Origin: Artocarpus heterophyllus
Taxonomy: Eukaryota; Streptophyta; Magnoliopsida; Rosales; Moraceae
NCBI GenBank assembly: GCA_025403435.1
Contig: CM046353.1
Span: 15,610,836-15,674,835, forward strand
Length of the DNA stretch: 64,000 nucleotides
Reading direction: 5' to 3'
This document shows, piece after piece, positions 34,178-45,819 of this stretch. How positions within the stretch are numbered: position 1 is the stretch's first letter; the number at the start of each line of letters is the position of its first letter. The position numbers were made by a program, and so were the translations under genes. The notes under the pieces are model-generated. The model was not told where the DNA came from. It made no database searches and saw nothing but the letters and a program-made list of their open reading frames with translations.

Positions 34178-36167
34178 TGTTGGAAACAAAGTGCGCAGCG
34201 GAATTTAAAAAATTTTCATCATAGTAATTTCCAAAACACAAGTTTGACATGTTATATGTATAAATTAAACGGATCTTACTAACCTCAGTGTGCCGAAGAA
34301 CCTCCGCAACCCGCGTAGAGAAGTAACGTTCCAAAAGAGCCTCAACCAACTGGTCTTCTTTGGTATTCTCTATCCACAACCGGAGTGAGTGTGGGCTCAC
34401 ACGTACAGCTCTTCCACCGGTGACTCTCCTTCCAACCAACAGAGAGAACCCCAAGCTAGTGTTTGTGATTTGTGAACAAAAGCTCTCAGGGAGTTTTCAG
34501 ATGCTCAGTAGAAGAGTATCACTCTTAATCTCTCAAATTGATCTGAGTAAATCATGAGACTCACTCCTTTTTTATACCTATTGGTCCTGGGGTCAGTCCA
34601 TATCAGATTAGGTTTCAAAACCTCGAAACAGAATCAAGTTCGGATCAATATCTAATAAGATCCACGTAAAAACGAGTAATCTTATCTCCGCTGATCGGCA
34701 GGCCAAACACGTCATCTGACAGGCCAAACTCCCGAGAAAAAATCTCCGCGAATCTTTTATTTTCCACCCAAGATTCTAAAGGATAAAGTCTCAGTTTTGA
34801 TTCAAATAACTGAATAGAGAAGTTATCTGTTCAAAACAAACTTTATCAAGATAATCTCTAAGAAAATAAATCAATTCACAATAATTCTACAAGTTTATCT
34901 TGATCTAATTTATCCAAAATTAAATCAACCGATAAACAGACAAGAATTATCTGATCGCAATAATTCAACAAGTTTATCTTGAACTAATTTCTTACAAAAA
35001 TTAATTCAACCAATAAACAGACATGAATTATTTGATTCTTACAAATTTTAAACCAATTTGATAAATCCGACATAAGTCACCAATTATTGGAAAAGCACGC
35101 TGTGTCGTTACAGGATTTTGTGAGCTAGCAAAGGGGACCAAAATGGACATATACAGTTCAAGCTCATGATAATTATGAAACCCTATATCCAAGATATACA
35201 TTTCACAATTATCAACTCCAACGCTACTCCACTAAAAGCTTGGAGCTGCACTCTCGAACTTTATAGAATTACGAAGCTCGTGTAGCTAAGTCTCCATGAC
35301 ATATCAAAGTGTATCGCATCCCCATATGATCATCCATAATCGGCTTAAGGACAAGTTCTGTCTTACCTTTCTGATTATTTTTATCTTACGTTCCATTGTC
35401 AAACCATTAGAAAACTTACCATCCAAAGATAGTATACCATTTAATTACACCTATGTATCCAAATGGTTGAGCGCTCCAGTTTTCCAATTACAGGACAACG
35501 CATAAAAGAGGATATCATTACTCCTAAAGAGAAGCTATGGATTCCATATCTATGAATAACAAGTCTACGCTATCAAGAGTCATGCCTCCAACGTACCGGC
35601 ATGCATACCACTATAGAGATGTGGGAGTCACCCATTGGCACATCAAAAGACATAAGTCGAGATAACGGGCCCACTATTCATCTCAGGATTATAATACAAT
35701 ACAAATGACTGTCTAAAGTGAATCGATTTGCCAAGACAGAATTATTAATCCAAATCAATTCACTTTATGTCCCAATCCAACATGTCGTCACCTATGACAA
35801 CGCGCCAATGTTTCTATTTACGGAGTCCAACTCCAATGGTCAAGACAAACCATCTCCCAAAAGGGATATAGATAACATAAAAATCTTTACATGAATAAAG
35901 CGCCCAAATTTATTCCCTCGATTGCGGATCATATGTTTTAGACCATCACCTTAAGAATCGTGTCTACCGCATAATCATCCCATCATATGCCCAATTCTTA
36001 AGGTTTAGACTGACAGTCTCAGACTACTGTTTACTTATCATACATTCAACAAATATGAACGTAAAGAGGACAAGATTTGGTATATATAAGTGAATAAATT
36101 CTTTATTGATAAAAATGTCTCCAAAAACGTATTACATTTTTACTGCTAAGGGCATACATGTCTAACA
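34178..36167 (-). repeat. Shared middle LTR of the G tandem (1990 bp)
   Basis: TGTTGGAAACAAAGTGCGC to CTAACA. Very close to 41777-43787, but with one GGCAGGCC unit fewer (cassette at 34692-34732). Confidence 0.92.
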
Positions 36168-36177
36168 ATCTCCCACT
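36168..36177 (-). promoter_or_regulatory. Polypurine tract of G2
   Basis: AGTGGGAGAT on the minus strand, directly beside the shared LTR. Confidence 0.8.
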
Positions 36178-36181
36178 TGCA

Positions 36182-36700
36182 CTAAGTGAGTAAATATAGC
36201 AAATTTTGCATCCCCATAGCTTCCACATGCCTCTCGAAGACTCTCCCAGTAAGTGTCTTCGTAAATGGATTAGCTAAATTGTCCTCTGATGCGATCTTGC
36301 ACACCGTGACATGCCCGCCCTCAACGAAGTCCTTTATCACATGATACTTTCGATCAAAATGCTTACTCTTCTCGTGAAATCTTGGTTCCTTAGCATTAGC
36401 TACCGCTACACTGTTATCACAGTACAGTGATACCGCCTTATCCATACCAAGAACTACCTCAAGATCCCCAAGGAACTTGCGGAGCCACACTGCTTCTTTC
36501 GAAGCATCACTAGCCGCCACATATTCGGCCTCCATCGTTGAATCTGAAGTGCAATCTTGGTTTGCACTTCTCCAACTGATGGCACCACCACCCAGAGTAA
36601 GCACAAACCCCGATGTCGATTTCCTAGAATCCAGACAGGATTGAAAATCCAAATCAGTGTATCCTAGAGGAGTCAAGTCCTCACCCGAATACACAAGCAT
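36182..36700 (-). pseudogene. RNase H domain, element G2
   Basis: Open for 172 codons: LTPLGYTDLDFQSC, STMEAEYVAAS, LYCDNSVAVANAKE and KSKHFDRKYHVIKDF, ending LTGRVFERHVEAM. The acidic residues are intact. Upstream, the connection to RT is broken by a stop after SGITLSK and by frameshifts between 36700 and 37046. Confidence 0.88.
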
Positions 36701-37046
36701 ATACCCTCGAGTCCTTCTCAGGTACTTAAGAATATGCTTTACCGCAACCCAATGGTTCGGTCCTAGATCCGTGAAATCGACTTACAATCCCGACCGCATA
36801 GCTAATATCCGGTCGTGTGCAAAGCATGGCATACATGAGACTATCCATTGCCGAAGCATAAGGCACCTTCTTCATGTATTCTCTTTCTTCATAAGACTTT
36901 GGAGAGTCTTACTTAGAAAGAGTAATTCCAGACCTAGATGGTTGCCCACCTTTCTTGGAATCCTGCATTGCAAACCTCCTGAGAATTTTATTTATGTAGC
37001 CGGCCTGTGACAAAGCTATCATTTTGTTCTTCCTATCTCGAAAGAT

Positions 37047-37712
37047 CTAGATACCAAGAACAAAATTAGCCTCACCCAAGTCCTTCATGTCAAACTGCTT
37101 GGGCAACCATAATTTGACCGATGACAACACCCTAACGTCATTGCCAATTAGCAGAATGTCATCTACATAGAGCAGTAGAAAAACAACCTTCCCATCCTTA
37201 ATGTGTTTGTAAACACATGGTTCATCCACATTTTGTGAGAACCCATAAGTCTTGATCAGTTGATCAAATCTTATGTTCCAAGAACGAGAAGCCTGCTTAA
37301 GTCCATAAATAGACTTCAATGGCTTACAAACCTTACCTTCTTGACCCGCGACCTTGAACCCGTCTGGTTGTTCCATATAAATGGACTCATCAAGATAGCC
37401 ATTCGGAAAAGCCGTCTTGACATCCATCTGCCAAATCTGGTAGTCGAGAGCGCCAGCTATGGACAAGAGAATCCGGATGGATTTAAGCATGGCTACAGGC
37501 GAAAAGGTTTCCTCATAATCTATTCCTTCCTTTTGTCTATAACCCTTAGCGACCAGTCTAGCCTTAAAGGTTTCGACCTTTCCATCCACTCCTCTTTTCC
37601 TCTTGTAGATCCACTTACACCCTATGGGTTTTACCCCTTCGGGAAGATCCATAAGCTCTCAGACCCGATTAGTCTCCATAGACTTCATCTCTATGTTCAT
37701 GGCCTCTGTCTA
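37047..37712 (-). pseudogene. Reverse transcriptase, element G2
   Basis: The RVT_2 domain is open from 37652 to 37047: [50 protein letters not shown] and catalytic FLLLYVDD. It is limited by a stop at 37659-37661 (Trp expected in RVWEL), a stop at 37710-37712 (Trp expected in SKLWTEA) and a stop at 37047-37049 (Gln expected after VLGI). All three changes are of the C-to-T or G-to-A type. Confidence 0.9.
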
Positions 37713-39152
37713 GAGTTTTGAATCAACATTCTCCATAGCTTCTGTGTAAGTATAAGGATCCTTGTCATGTTCATCCGGTTCAGCCAAAAAGACCTCCCCA
37801 TTGAACATATACCTTTCAGGTTGACGCTCGATCCTCCCACTATGCCGAAGCCCCTGAGGTTGTTGTTCAGGTTTGTTTGGTTTTTCTACACCGATCGGAA
37901 TGGTTTCGTTTGAAACCTTCGGTGTGAATGAATCACCCCTTAACTCCTCAAGCACTACTTTGCTTCGAGGTTTAAAGTCGTCCATGTAACTCTCCTCAAG
38001 CAAAGTTGCATTAGTTGAAACCACGACTTTATTTTCCTTTGGGTTATAAAAATAACCCCCTTTAGTCCCTTTTGGATATCCTACAAACACGCAAACTTCT
38101 GAATGTGCTTCCAACTTATTCGGATCCTTAAACAGGACATGAGCTGGACATCCCCATATGCGAATATGGTGTAAGGATGTCTTCCGTCTTGTCCACAACT
38201 TGTGAGGAGTTTTAGGGGGCAATTTTGAAGGCACATTGTTCAAAAGATAACATGCGGTTTGTAGTGCATACCCCCAAAAGGATAAAGATAATGATGAATA
38301 ACTCATCATGGACCTAATCATGTCCAACAAAGTCCTATTCCTTCTCTCCGCTACGCCATTCTGCTGCGGAGTGCCCGGCGCAGTCAAATGGGATAAAATC
38401 CCACTCTCTAACAAGTGTCCCAAGAACTCATCAGAAAGGTATTCCCCACCTCAATCAGATCGAAGTGCCTTTATGGGTCTACCCAATTGCTTTTCCACTT
38501 CAGCCTGAAACTCCCTGAACTTATCATAAGTTTCGCTTTTGTGGTGCATTAGGTACACATACCCATATCTTGAGTAATCATCAATAAAAGTGACGAAGTA
38601 CTCATACCCTCCTCGTGCCCGGATGTTCATTGGTCCACAAACATCACTATGCACAAGTTCTAGAACCCCTTTGGCCCTATTGCCCTTAGACCCGTATGGT
38701 CTTTTGGTCATTTTACCCTCCAAACAAGATTCACATTGAGGTATAGATTCCACCTTTAAGTGACTTAAAGGTCCATCCCTTACCAACCTTTGAATCCTAT
38801 TCAGGTTAATATGGCCAAGGCGCAAATGCCAAAGATAAGTCTTATTAGAGTGAGAAGTTTTAGGACTTTTTGAGTTATTATCATTTATCTCAGCATTAAG
38901 CAATAAGTCCATCTTAGGTTTGATAAAATATAGATTATTTTGCATCCATCCAGAACAGATAAAAGATTTGTTTTTACAAATCACCACTTTTTCATTAAAA
39001 GATACCACGTAGGAGTATTTAAATAAAGAAGATACAGAAATTAAATTCCTTTTAAATTTAGGAACATAAACACAGTCTCGCAAAATTAAACTCCTATAAT
39101 TATAAATAAAGATGGACATTTCCCACTGCTTCTGCTGAGACCAAGGATCCAT
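37710..39152 (-). pseudogene. Integrase, element G2
   Basis: The best preserved integrase here. 38451-39152 has HHCC (LRLGHINLNR and CESCLEGK), the first Asp in HSDVCGPM, and the second Asp in KALRSD, where a CGA-to-TGA stop (38451-38453) ends the frame. 37710-38423 continues in the same frame with TPQQNGVAERRNRT (catalytic Glu) and the copia C-terminal [13 protein letters not shown]. With the single nonsense change reverted the core would read through, so the domain died late. A two-base deletion near 39105 also separates it from the gag-protease frame. Confidence 0.9.
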
Positions 39153-40131
39153 CGCCCATCCGGAGCGTTAAGTCTTCACGAAGTAGACTTCTCGTTTCTT
39201 TGAATCCCTGCAGAGATACACAATCATGATTAGTTGCACCGGAATCTATGACCCAGATGTCACTGGATTCCTCAACCAAACAAGTTTCTAAATATAGAAG
39301 ATCACACCTACCTCCCTTGGAAAGGAAGTCCTTGCAATGCTTCTTTATATGCCCGACCTTACCACAAAAGAAGCACTTAAGCTTCTTGGGGTTCTTCTTC
39401 ATCTTCTTCTTGCTCTTGGTTGCAGGAGGAATAGAAGACTTCCCACTCTTGGCCCGTTGCTTCTTTCCATTCCCAGAGTTAGGATTGGAACCAGAAGCAG
39501 CTACCATATTGGCCTCACCACCAGCAGGAGACTCCCTGATCAGCAGTACAAACTCCTGTAACTGTTTCATCAGTTCTGTCAAGGTCATATTCCATCTATT
39601 GCTTAAATTAAAAGTAGCTCTAAACGAAATAAATTCCTTAGACAGAGTCTCAAAGACCATAGTCATCTGAGTTTCAGCATCGATGTCGGCTCCATTGGTT
39701 TGAGCCTCAGCGAGGTAACCCATGACCAACATCATATGCTCCTTTACAGTTGTCCCCAGTCTTTGTCTACAGTTTAAGAGTTTCCGAAGCGGCCCTTGCC
39801 GCTTCGTTATGGCCTGGCCTCTGAACATATCCTCAAGATTATCCAAGATGTGCTTCATAGTCTCATAATCTTGATGTTGAGCCTGCAGCACGTTGTTCAT
39901 GCTGGCCATAACATAGCAGCGGGCCTGATCATTAGCATCTTTCCAGCGGTCGTACGCTTGGAAATGCTCATTACGTGAGTCTCCTGTAGGCTTGGGAGGA
40001 CAAGGAGTTGTCATAACATATTTCAGTTTCTCAAAGGAAAGGACGATGTCCAGGTTCCGTTTCCAATCGTTATAGTTCTCATCGGTTAATTGGTTTTTGT
40101 CAAGTATCGATGATAAAGCATTTTTAGACAT
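39100..40131 (-). pseudogene. gag-protease frame, element G2 (largely intact)
   Basis: Open from the gag start MSKNALSSIL at 40131 to the frameshift near 39105, about 343 codons. The frame is open 24 codons further upstream, but the Met at 40131 is the start shared with the other copies. Order: UBN2-like gag (LTDENYNDWKRNLD, DNLEDMFRGQA, LMKQLQEFVLL), a Lys-rich linker, CCHC knuckle CFFCGKVGHIKKHC, then the protease active site WVIDSGATNH. It is the only copy in the window in which gag and the DSGA motif are in one frame. It might still give a gag protein if transcribed, but pol is disrupted. Confidence 0.88.
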
Positions 40132-40279
40132 TTTAAATCTACAATAAAGAATCATATACCAAACATAAGCCAACATATATAATAATTTAGTAAGATAACA
40201 CAATTATGTAAAATAATACAAATGCGTTTATGTGTCAAAACCTTGAAAATATCACAACCTTACAACGATAATTCCCAAG

Positions 40280-40590
40280 TCAGAATTCAACAAGCTCCTA
40301 GGAGAGTCATGCCAAATTCAATCAGGAACACTGATCCCCTCCTGATTAATATATGCCATCCAGGGCCCGTATGATCCAACATAGGCCATTAATTTTATTA
40401 ACAGAGCTCCTAGGGGAGGTTAATAATAAAATTAACGTGAGTGTATAACCACCGTTTCAATATTTTATCCATGATTTATAATCACCACCTAGGGGTGTGC
40501 AACCATAAATCATACTAAAATACCTTATCCTTTCAGAGAGCCAATCTGGTACATGATAGAAGTCCCTTCCTAGGGGTTGGGACCACCATG
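40280..40590 (-). ncRNA. Series of CCUA stem-loops in the leader of G2
   Basis: Same order as in A: CTCCTAGGAG (40295-40304, perfect palindrome), CTCCTAGGGGAG (40407-40418) inside TTAATTTTATTAA arms (40389-40401 and 40420-40435), and CACCTAGGGGTG inside ATGATTTAT/ATAAATCAT (40471-40479, 40504-40512). Last comes GTCCC..GGGAC (40562-40566, 40579-40583) around CCTAGGGG. A ~20 bp deletion near 40380 removed the GCATAT arm seen in A. Confidence 0.55.
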
Positions 40591-41075
40591 TTCTTCCTAT
40601 GGACCAACGATGGAGGCCTTTGGTCCTCTCTTCGAAAACCTTCTCCCACTCAATCTTTTGAAGTCAAGGTTTTATTTTAAAAACATGCATGAACAATTTT
40701 AATGTGAGCGGCACTCCCTATTCTATATGACATGTTATCAATATACATGGTAAATCATATTATAATGCAGACAAGCAAAGCAATCAAGCAAAGGTACAAG
40801 AAAAATAATAATAACCGTAATATTATGGTTCCACCCTAGAGAATAGAAAACTAAGATTACAAGAGAATAATCGAGACATTTATCGATTCTTCATCCTTGA
40901 ATCCTCAAGCTGTATCCTTCTTCATGTAATATCCATCTACAAGTCTTCAATCCCGTATGAATCGAATACTTCATATTTCCGGTCATATCCAAATTTAATG
41001 TTTCTCAGAATCGTTTCAAAAATAAAATTAAAACTGCACCAGAAAAATTGCACCTTTTCTGGACACTCGACAGCT

Positions 41076-41265
41076 CTCGGTCGGCAGGCCGATTTGGGTG
41101 ATCGGCCTCTCAGTCTTGCTCCATCAGCCTATCAAACTGAAAGTTCGGCCTGCCGGCAGAGCACCAAAATTTCTACCCCATTGTCGGCCTGCCTGACCAC
41201 ACATCCGGCCTGCCGATCTGTGACCTTTGGCCTGCCGAACTGTGAGGTCCGGCATGCCGACCGAG
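41076..41265 (-). ncRNA. Leader inverted-repeat block, G2
   Basis: Arms CTCGGTCGGCAGGCC (41076-41090) and GGCATGCCGACCGAG (41251-41265) around GGCCTGCCG-type units. Confidence 0.62.
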
Positions 41266-41762
41266 AAGAAAGCCCTCAATCTAGAAAATACAATTTTAAT
41301 GCAATTAATCAATTTTATTTCCAACAATTCAAAAACATAAAAATTAGAGACTCAGGATATACCTGGAGGCGCCATCATCAATCTTCAAGATCCGACTTCT
41401 CGTTCCGTCTTCTCTGAATAATTATTTAATTACAAAATTCTTACAAATTAAAAAAATTAAATAACAATTCCTAGACGGAGATTATAGTCCGCCACCTAAT
41501 TACATGAAAAACCTAGATACACATTCTAACCTCTAAGGAACCATAACTGGTATTAATTAATTAATAAATAATTAAACAATGATTTAATCAACCATAATTA
41601 ATTAATAAACATTCACCACATAATCCATGACAACATATATATTATATAGAAACCTAGAGTGCCATCTCTCTATAAAATTCAATTCAAGCATAGGAGAGAT
41701 TAAGATCACAAAATTTATGCATATAACATTATACAAACTTGCAAATTTATGTAAAAACCTCA

Positions 41763-41774
41763 GCTCTGATACCA
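41763..41774 (-). promoter_or_regulatory. Primer-binding site of G2
   Basis: TGGTATCAGAGC on the minus strand, two bases from LTR 41777. Confidence 0.9.
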
Positions 41775-41776
41775 AT

Positions 41777-43787
41777 TGTTGGAAACAAAGTGCGCAGCGG
41801 AATTTAAAAAATTTTCATCATAGTAATTCCAAAACACAAGTTTGACATGTTATATGTATAAATTAAACGGATCTTACTAACCCTAGTGTGCCGAAGAACC
41901 TCCGTAACCCGCGTAGAGAAGTAACGTTCTAGAAGAGCCTCAACCAACTGGTCTTCTTTGGTATTCTCTATCCACAACCGGAGTGAGTGTGGGCTCACAC
42001 GTACAGCTCTTCCACCGGTGACTCTCCTTCCAACCAACAGAGAGAACCCCAAGCTAGTGTTCGTGATTTGTGAACAAAAGCTCTCAGGGAGTTTTCAGAT
42101 GCTCAGTAGAAGAGTATCACTCTTAATCTCTCAAATTGATCTGAGTAAATCATGAGACTCACTCCCTTTTTATACCTATTGGTCCTAGGGTCAGTCCATA
42201 TCAGATTAGGTCTCAAAACCTCGAAACAGAATCAAGTTCAGATCAATATCTAATAAGATCCGTGTAAAATTGTGTAATCTTATCTCCGCTGATCGGCAGG
42301 CCGAACATGCCAGTTCGACAGGCCGAACACGTCATCCGGCAGGCAGAACTCCCGAGAAAAAATCTCCGCGAATCTTTTATTTTCCACCCGAGATTCTAAA
42401 GGATAAAGTCTCAGTTTTGATTCAAATAACTCAATAGAGAAGTTATCTGATCAAAACAAACTTTATCAAGATAATCTCTAAGAAAAGAAATCAATTCACA
42501 ATAATTCTACAGGTTTATCTTAATCTAATTTATCCAAAATTAAATCAACCGATAAACATACAAGAATTATCTGATCGCAATAATTCAACAAGTTTATCTT
42601 GAACTAATTTCTTACAAAAATTAATTCAACCAATAAACAGACATGAATTATTTGATTCTTACAAATTTTAAACCAATCTAATAAATCCGACATAAGTCAC
42701 CAATTATTGGAAAAGCACGCCGTGTCGTTACAGGATTTTGTGAGCTAGCAAAAGGGACCAAAATGGACATATAAAGTTCAAGCTCATGATAATTATGAAA
42801 CCCAATATCCCAGATATACATTTCACAATTATCAACTCCAACGCTACTCCACTAAAAGCTTGGAGCTGCACTCTCAAACTTTATAGATTTACGAAGCTCG
42901 TGTAGCTAAGTCTCCATGACATATCAAAGTGTATCGCATCCCCATATGATCATCCATAATCGGCTTAAGGACAAGTTCTGTCTTACCTTTTCGATTATTT
43001 TTATCTTACGTTCCATTGTCAAACCATTAGAAAACTTACCATCCAAAGATAGTATACCATTTGGTTACACCTATGTATCTAAATGGTTGAGCGCTCTAGT
43101 TTTCCAATTACAGGGCAACGCATAAAAGAGGATATCATTACTCCTAAAGAGAAGCTATGGATTCCATATCTATGAATAACAAGTCTACGCTATCAAGAGT
43201 CATGCCTCCAACGTACCGGCATGCATACCACTATAGAGATGTGGGAGTCACCCATTGGTACATCAAAAGACACAAGTCGAGATAACGGGCCCACTATTCA
43301 TCTCAGGATTAAGATACAATACAAATGACTGTCTAAAGTGAATCGATTTGCCAAGACAGAATTATTAATCCAAATCAATTCACTTTATGTCCCGATCCAA
43401 CACGTCATCACCTATGACAACGCGCCAATGTTTCTATTCACGGAGTCCAACTCCAATGGTCAAGACAAACCATCTCCCAAAAGGGATATAGACAACATAA
43501 CAATCTTTACATGAATAAAGCGCCCAACTTTATTCCCTCGATTGCGGATCATATGTTTTAGGTCATCACCTTAAGAATCGTGTCTACCGCATAATCATCC
43601 CATTATATGCCCAATTCTCAAGGTTTAGACTGACAGTCTCAGACTACTATTTGCTTATCATACATTCAACAAATATGAACATAAAGAGGACAAGATTTAG
43701 TATATATAAATGAATAAATTCTTTATTGATAAAAATGTTTCCAAAAACATATTTCGTTTTTACTCCTTAGGGCATACATGTCTAACA
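41777..43787 (-). repeat. Right (5') LTR of G (2011 bp)
   Basis: TGTTGGAAACAAAGTGCGC to CTAACA. The cassette at 42292-42352 has three units, one (about 22 bp at 42301-42322) more than the middle LTR. Confidence 0.92.
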
Positions 43788-44121
43788 GCCGCTTTGTTAA
43801 GGCCTGGCCTCCAAACATGTCTTCAAGATTATCCAAGATCTGCTTCGCAGTCTCATAATCTTGATGTTGAGCCTGCAGCACATTATTCATGCTGGCCATA
43901 ACATAGTAACGGGCCTGATCATTAGCATCTTTCTAGCAGTCATACGCTTGGAATTGCTCATTAGATGAGTCTTCCGTAGGCTCGGGAGGACAAGGGATTG
44001 TCAGAACATATTTTAGTTTCTCAAAGGACAGAACGATATCCAGGTTCCGTTTCCAATTATTATAATTCTCACCGGTTAATTGGTTTTTGTCAAGTATCAA
44101 TGATAAAGCATTTTTAGACAT
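43788..44121 (-). pseudogene. gag N-terminus of F, right of G
   Basis: Starts at 44121 (MSKNALSLIL) and reads LTGENYNNWKRNLDIV, then after stops DNLEDMFGGQA-like text, up to the G insertion at 43788. It is the N-terminal UBN2-like part of F's gag. The remainder (knuckle, protease active site) was lost at the left side of G. Confidence 0.8.
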
Positions 44122-44239
44122 TTTTATTCTACAATAAAGAATAATATACCAAACATAAGGAAACATATAATAATTTAGTAAGATAACACAATCATGTAAA
44201 ATAAAACAAATGTGTTTATGTGTTAAAACCTTAAAAATA

Positions 44240-44600
44240 TCACAATCTTACAATGATAATTCCCAACTCAGAATTCAACAAGCTCCTAGGGGAGTCATGC
44301 CAAATTCAATCAGGAACACGAATCTCCTCCTGATTAATATATGCCATCCAGGACCCGTATGATCCAGCATATATTAATAATCGTTTCTTTGGCCATTAAT
44401 TTTATTAACAGAGCTCCTAGGGGAGGTTAATAATAAAATTAATGTAAGTATATAACCATCGTTTCAATATTTTATTCATGATTTATAATCACCACCTAAG
44501 GGTGTGCAACCATAAATCATGCCAAAATACCTTATCCTTTCAGAGATCCAATCTGGTACAAGATAGAAATCCCTTCCTAGGGGTCGGGACCACCATGTTC
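44240..44600 (-). ncRNA. CCUA stem-loop series in the leader of F
   Basis: Same four CTAGG-centred repeats. The ATGATTTAT/ATAAATCAT stem lies at 44478-44486 and 44512-44520 and encloses CACCTAAGGGTG, with a single loop change. Confidence 0.5.
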
Positions 44601-45082
44601 TTCCTATGGACCAACGATGGAAGCCTTAGGTTCTCTCTTCGAAAACCTTCTCCCACACAATCTTTTGAAGTCAAGGTTTTATTTTAAAATTATGCATGAA
44701 CAATTTTAATATGAGCGGCACTTCCTATTCTATATGACATGTTATCAATATACATGGCAAATCATATTATAATGCAGACAAGCAAAGCAATCAAGCAAAG
44801 CTACAAGCAAAATAATAATAACCATAATATTATGGCAACATCCTAGAGAATAGAAAACTAAGATTACAAGAGAATAATCGAGACATAAATCGATTCTTCA
44901 TCCTTGAATCCTCAAGGTGTATCCTTCTTCACTTAATTCCCATCTTCAAGTCTTCAATCCCGTATGAATCAAATACTTCATATTTTCGGTCATATCCAAA
45001 TTTAATGTTTCTCAGAATCATCTCAAAAATAAAATTAAAACTGCACTACAAAAATTGCACCTTTTCTGGAAATTTTTCAGCT

Positions 45083-45306
45083 CTCGATCGGTAGGCCGAT
45101 TTGGGTGATCGGCCTGCCGGTCATGCAGGCCGATCAAAAGGATCGGTCTGCCGACCCATGAAAGTTCAGCATGCCGAACTGGAAGTTTGGCCTGCCGACA
45201 GAGCTAGCCTATTTCTGCCCCACTGTCGGCCTATCGAACCACACGTCCGGCCTGCCGATCTTTGACCATCGGCCTACTGAACTAAAGGTTTGGCATGCCA
45301 ACCGAG
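45083..45306 (-). ncRNA. Leader inverted-repeat block, F
   Basis: Arms CTCGATCGGTAGGCC (45083-45097) and GGCATGCCAACCGAG (45292-45306). The stem has three imperfect pairs plus the mismatch usual in other copies, consistent with decay. Many GGCCTGCCG units lie inside. Confidence 0.55.
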
Positions 45307-45805
45307 CAGAAATCTCCATTCCAAAAAATACAATTTTAATGCAATTCATCAATTTTATTTTTAACAATTCAAAAACATAAAGTTAGAGACACAGGAAATA
45401 CCTGGGTGCACCATCATCGATCTTTTAGATCCGACTTCTCGATCCGTCTTCTCCGAATAATTATTTAATTATAAAATTCTTACAAATTTAAAATTAAATA
45501 AAAATTCCTAGACGGAGATGATAGTCCGCCATCTAATTACATGAAAAACCTAGATACATATTCTAACCTCTAAGGAACCATAATAGGCATTAATTAATTA
45601 ATTAATTAATAATTAAATAACAATTTAATCAACCATAATTAATTAATGAACATTCACCACATAATCCATGAAAACATATAATTATATAGAAACCTAGAGT
45701 GCCAACTCTATTTGTAAAATTAAATTCAAGCATTGGAGATATTAAGATCACAAAATTTATACATACGGTATGATCATAAACTTGTAAATTTATGTAAAAA
45801 CCTTG

Positions 45806-45817
45806 GCTCTGATACAA
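45806..45817 (-). promoter_or_regulatory. Primer-binding site of F (one change)
   Basis: TTGTATCAGAGC on the minus strand, one substitution from the consensus. Confidence 0.8.
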
Positions 45818-45819
45818 AT

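Larger units (their letters stand above)
33442..43787 (-). mobile_element. Element G: partial tandem dimer sharing one LTR
   Basis: Order along the plus strand: leader and primer site of a first copy (G1, 33442-34175), LTR 34178-36167, complete internal region of a second copy (G2, 36168-41774), LTR 41777-43787, then F gag. The middle LTR has a primer site on its left and a purine tract on its right, so it serves two internal regions. This fits unequal LTR-LTR recombination, giving a tandem. A later deletion then fused F protease text to G1 leader and removed G's outer left LTR. The right flank GCCGC (43788-43792) lies in the gag of F; its left partner is lost. Confidence 0.82.

Noticed and set aside
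28925..36167. LTRs 28925-30928 and 34178-36167 as the two ends of one short element
   Set aside because: Their sequences belong to different subtypes. The 28925 LTR matches 45820 in private bases and in the TAACC duplication, while 34178 matches 41777.
39100..40203. Intact host zinc-knuckle gene of 367 codons
   Set aside because: It is the gag-protease of retrotransposon G2, and the first 24 codons lie upstream of the start shared by the other copies.
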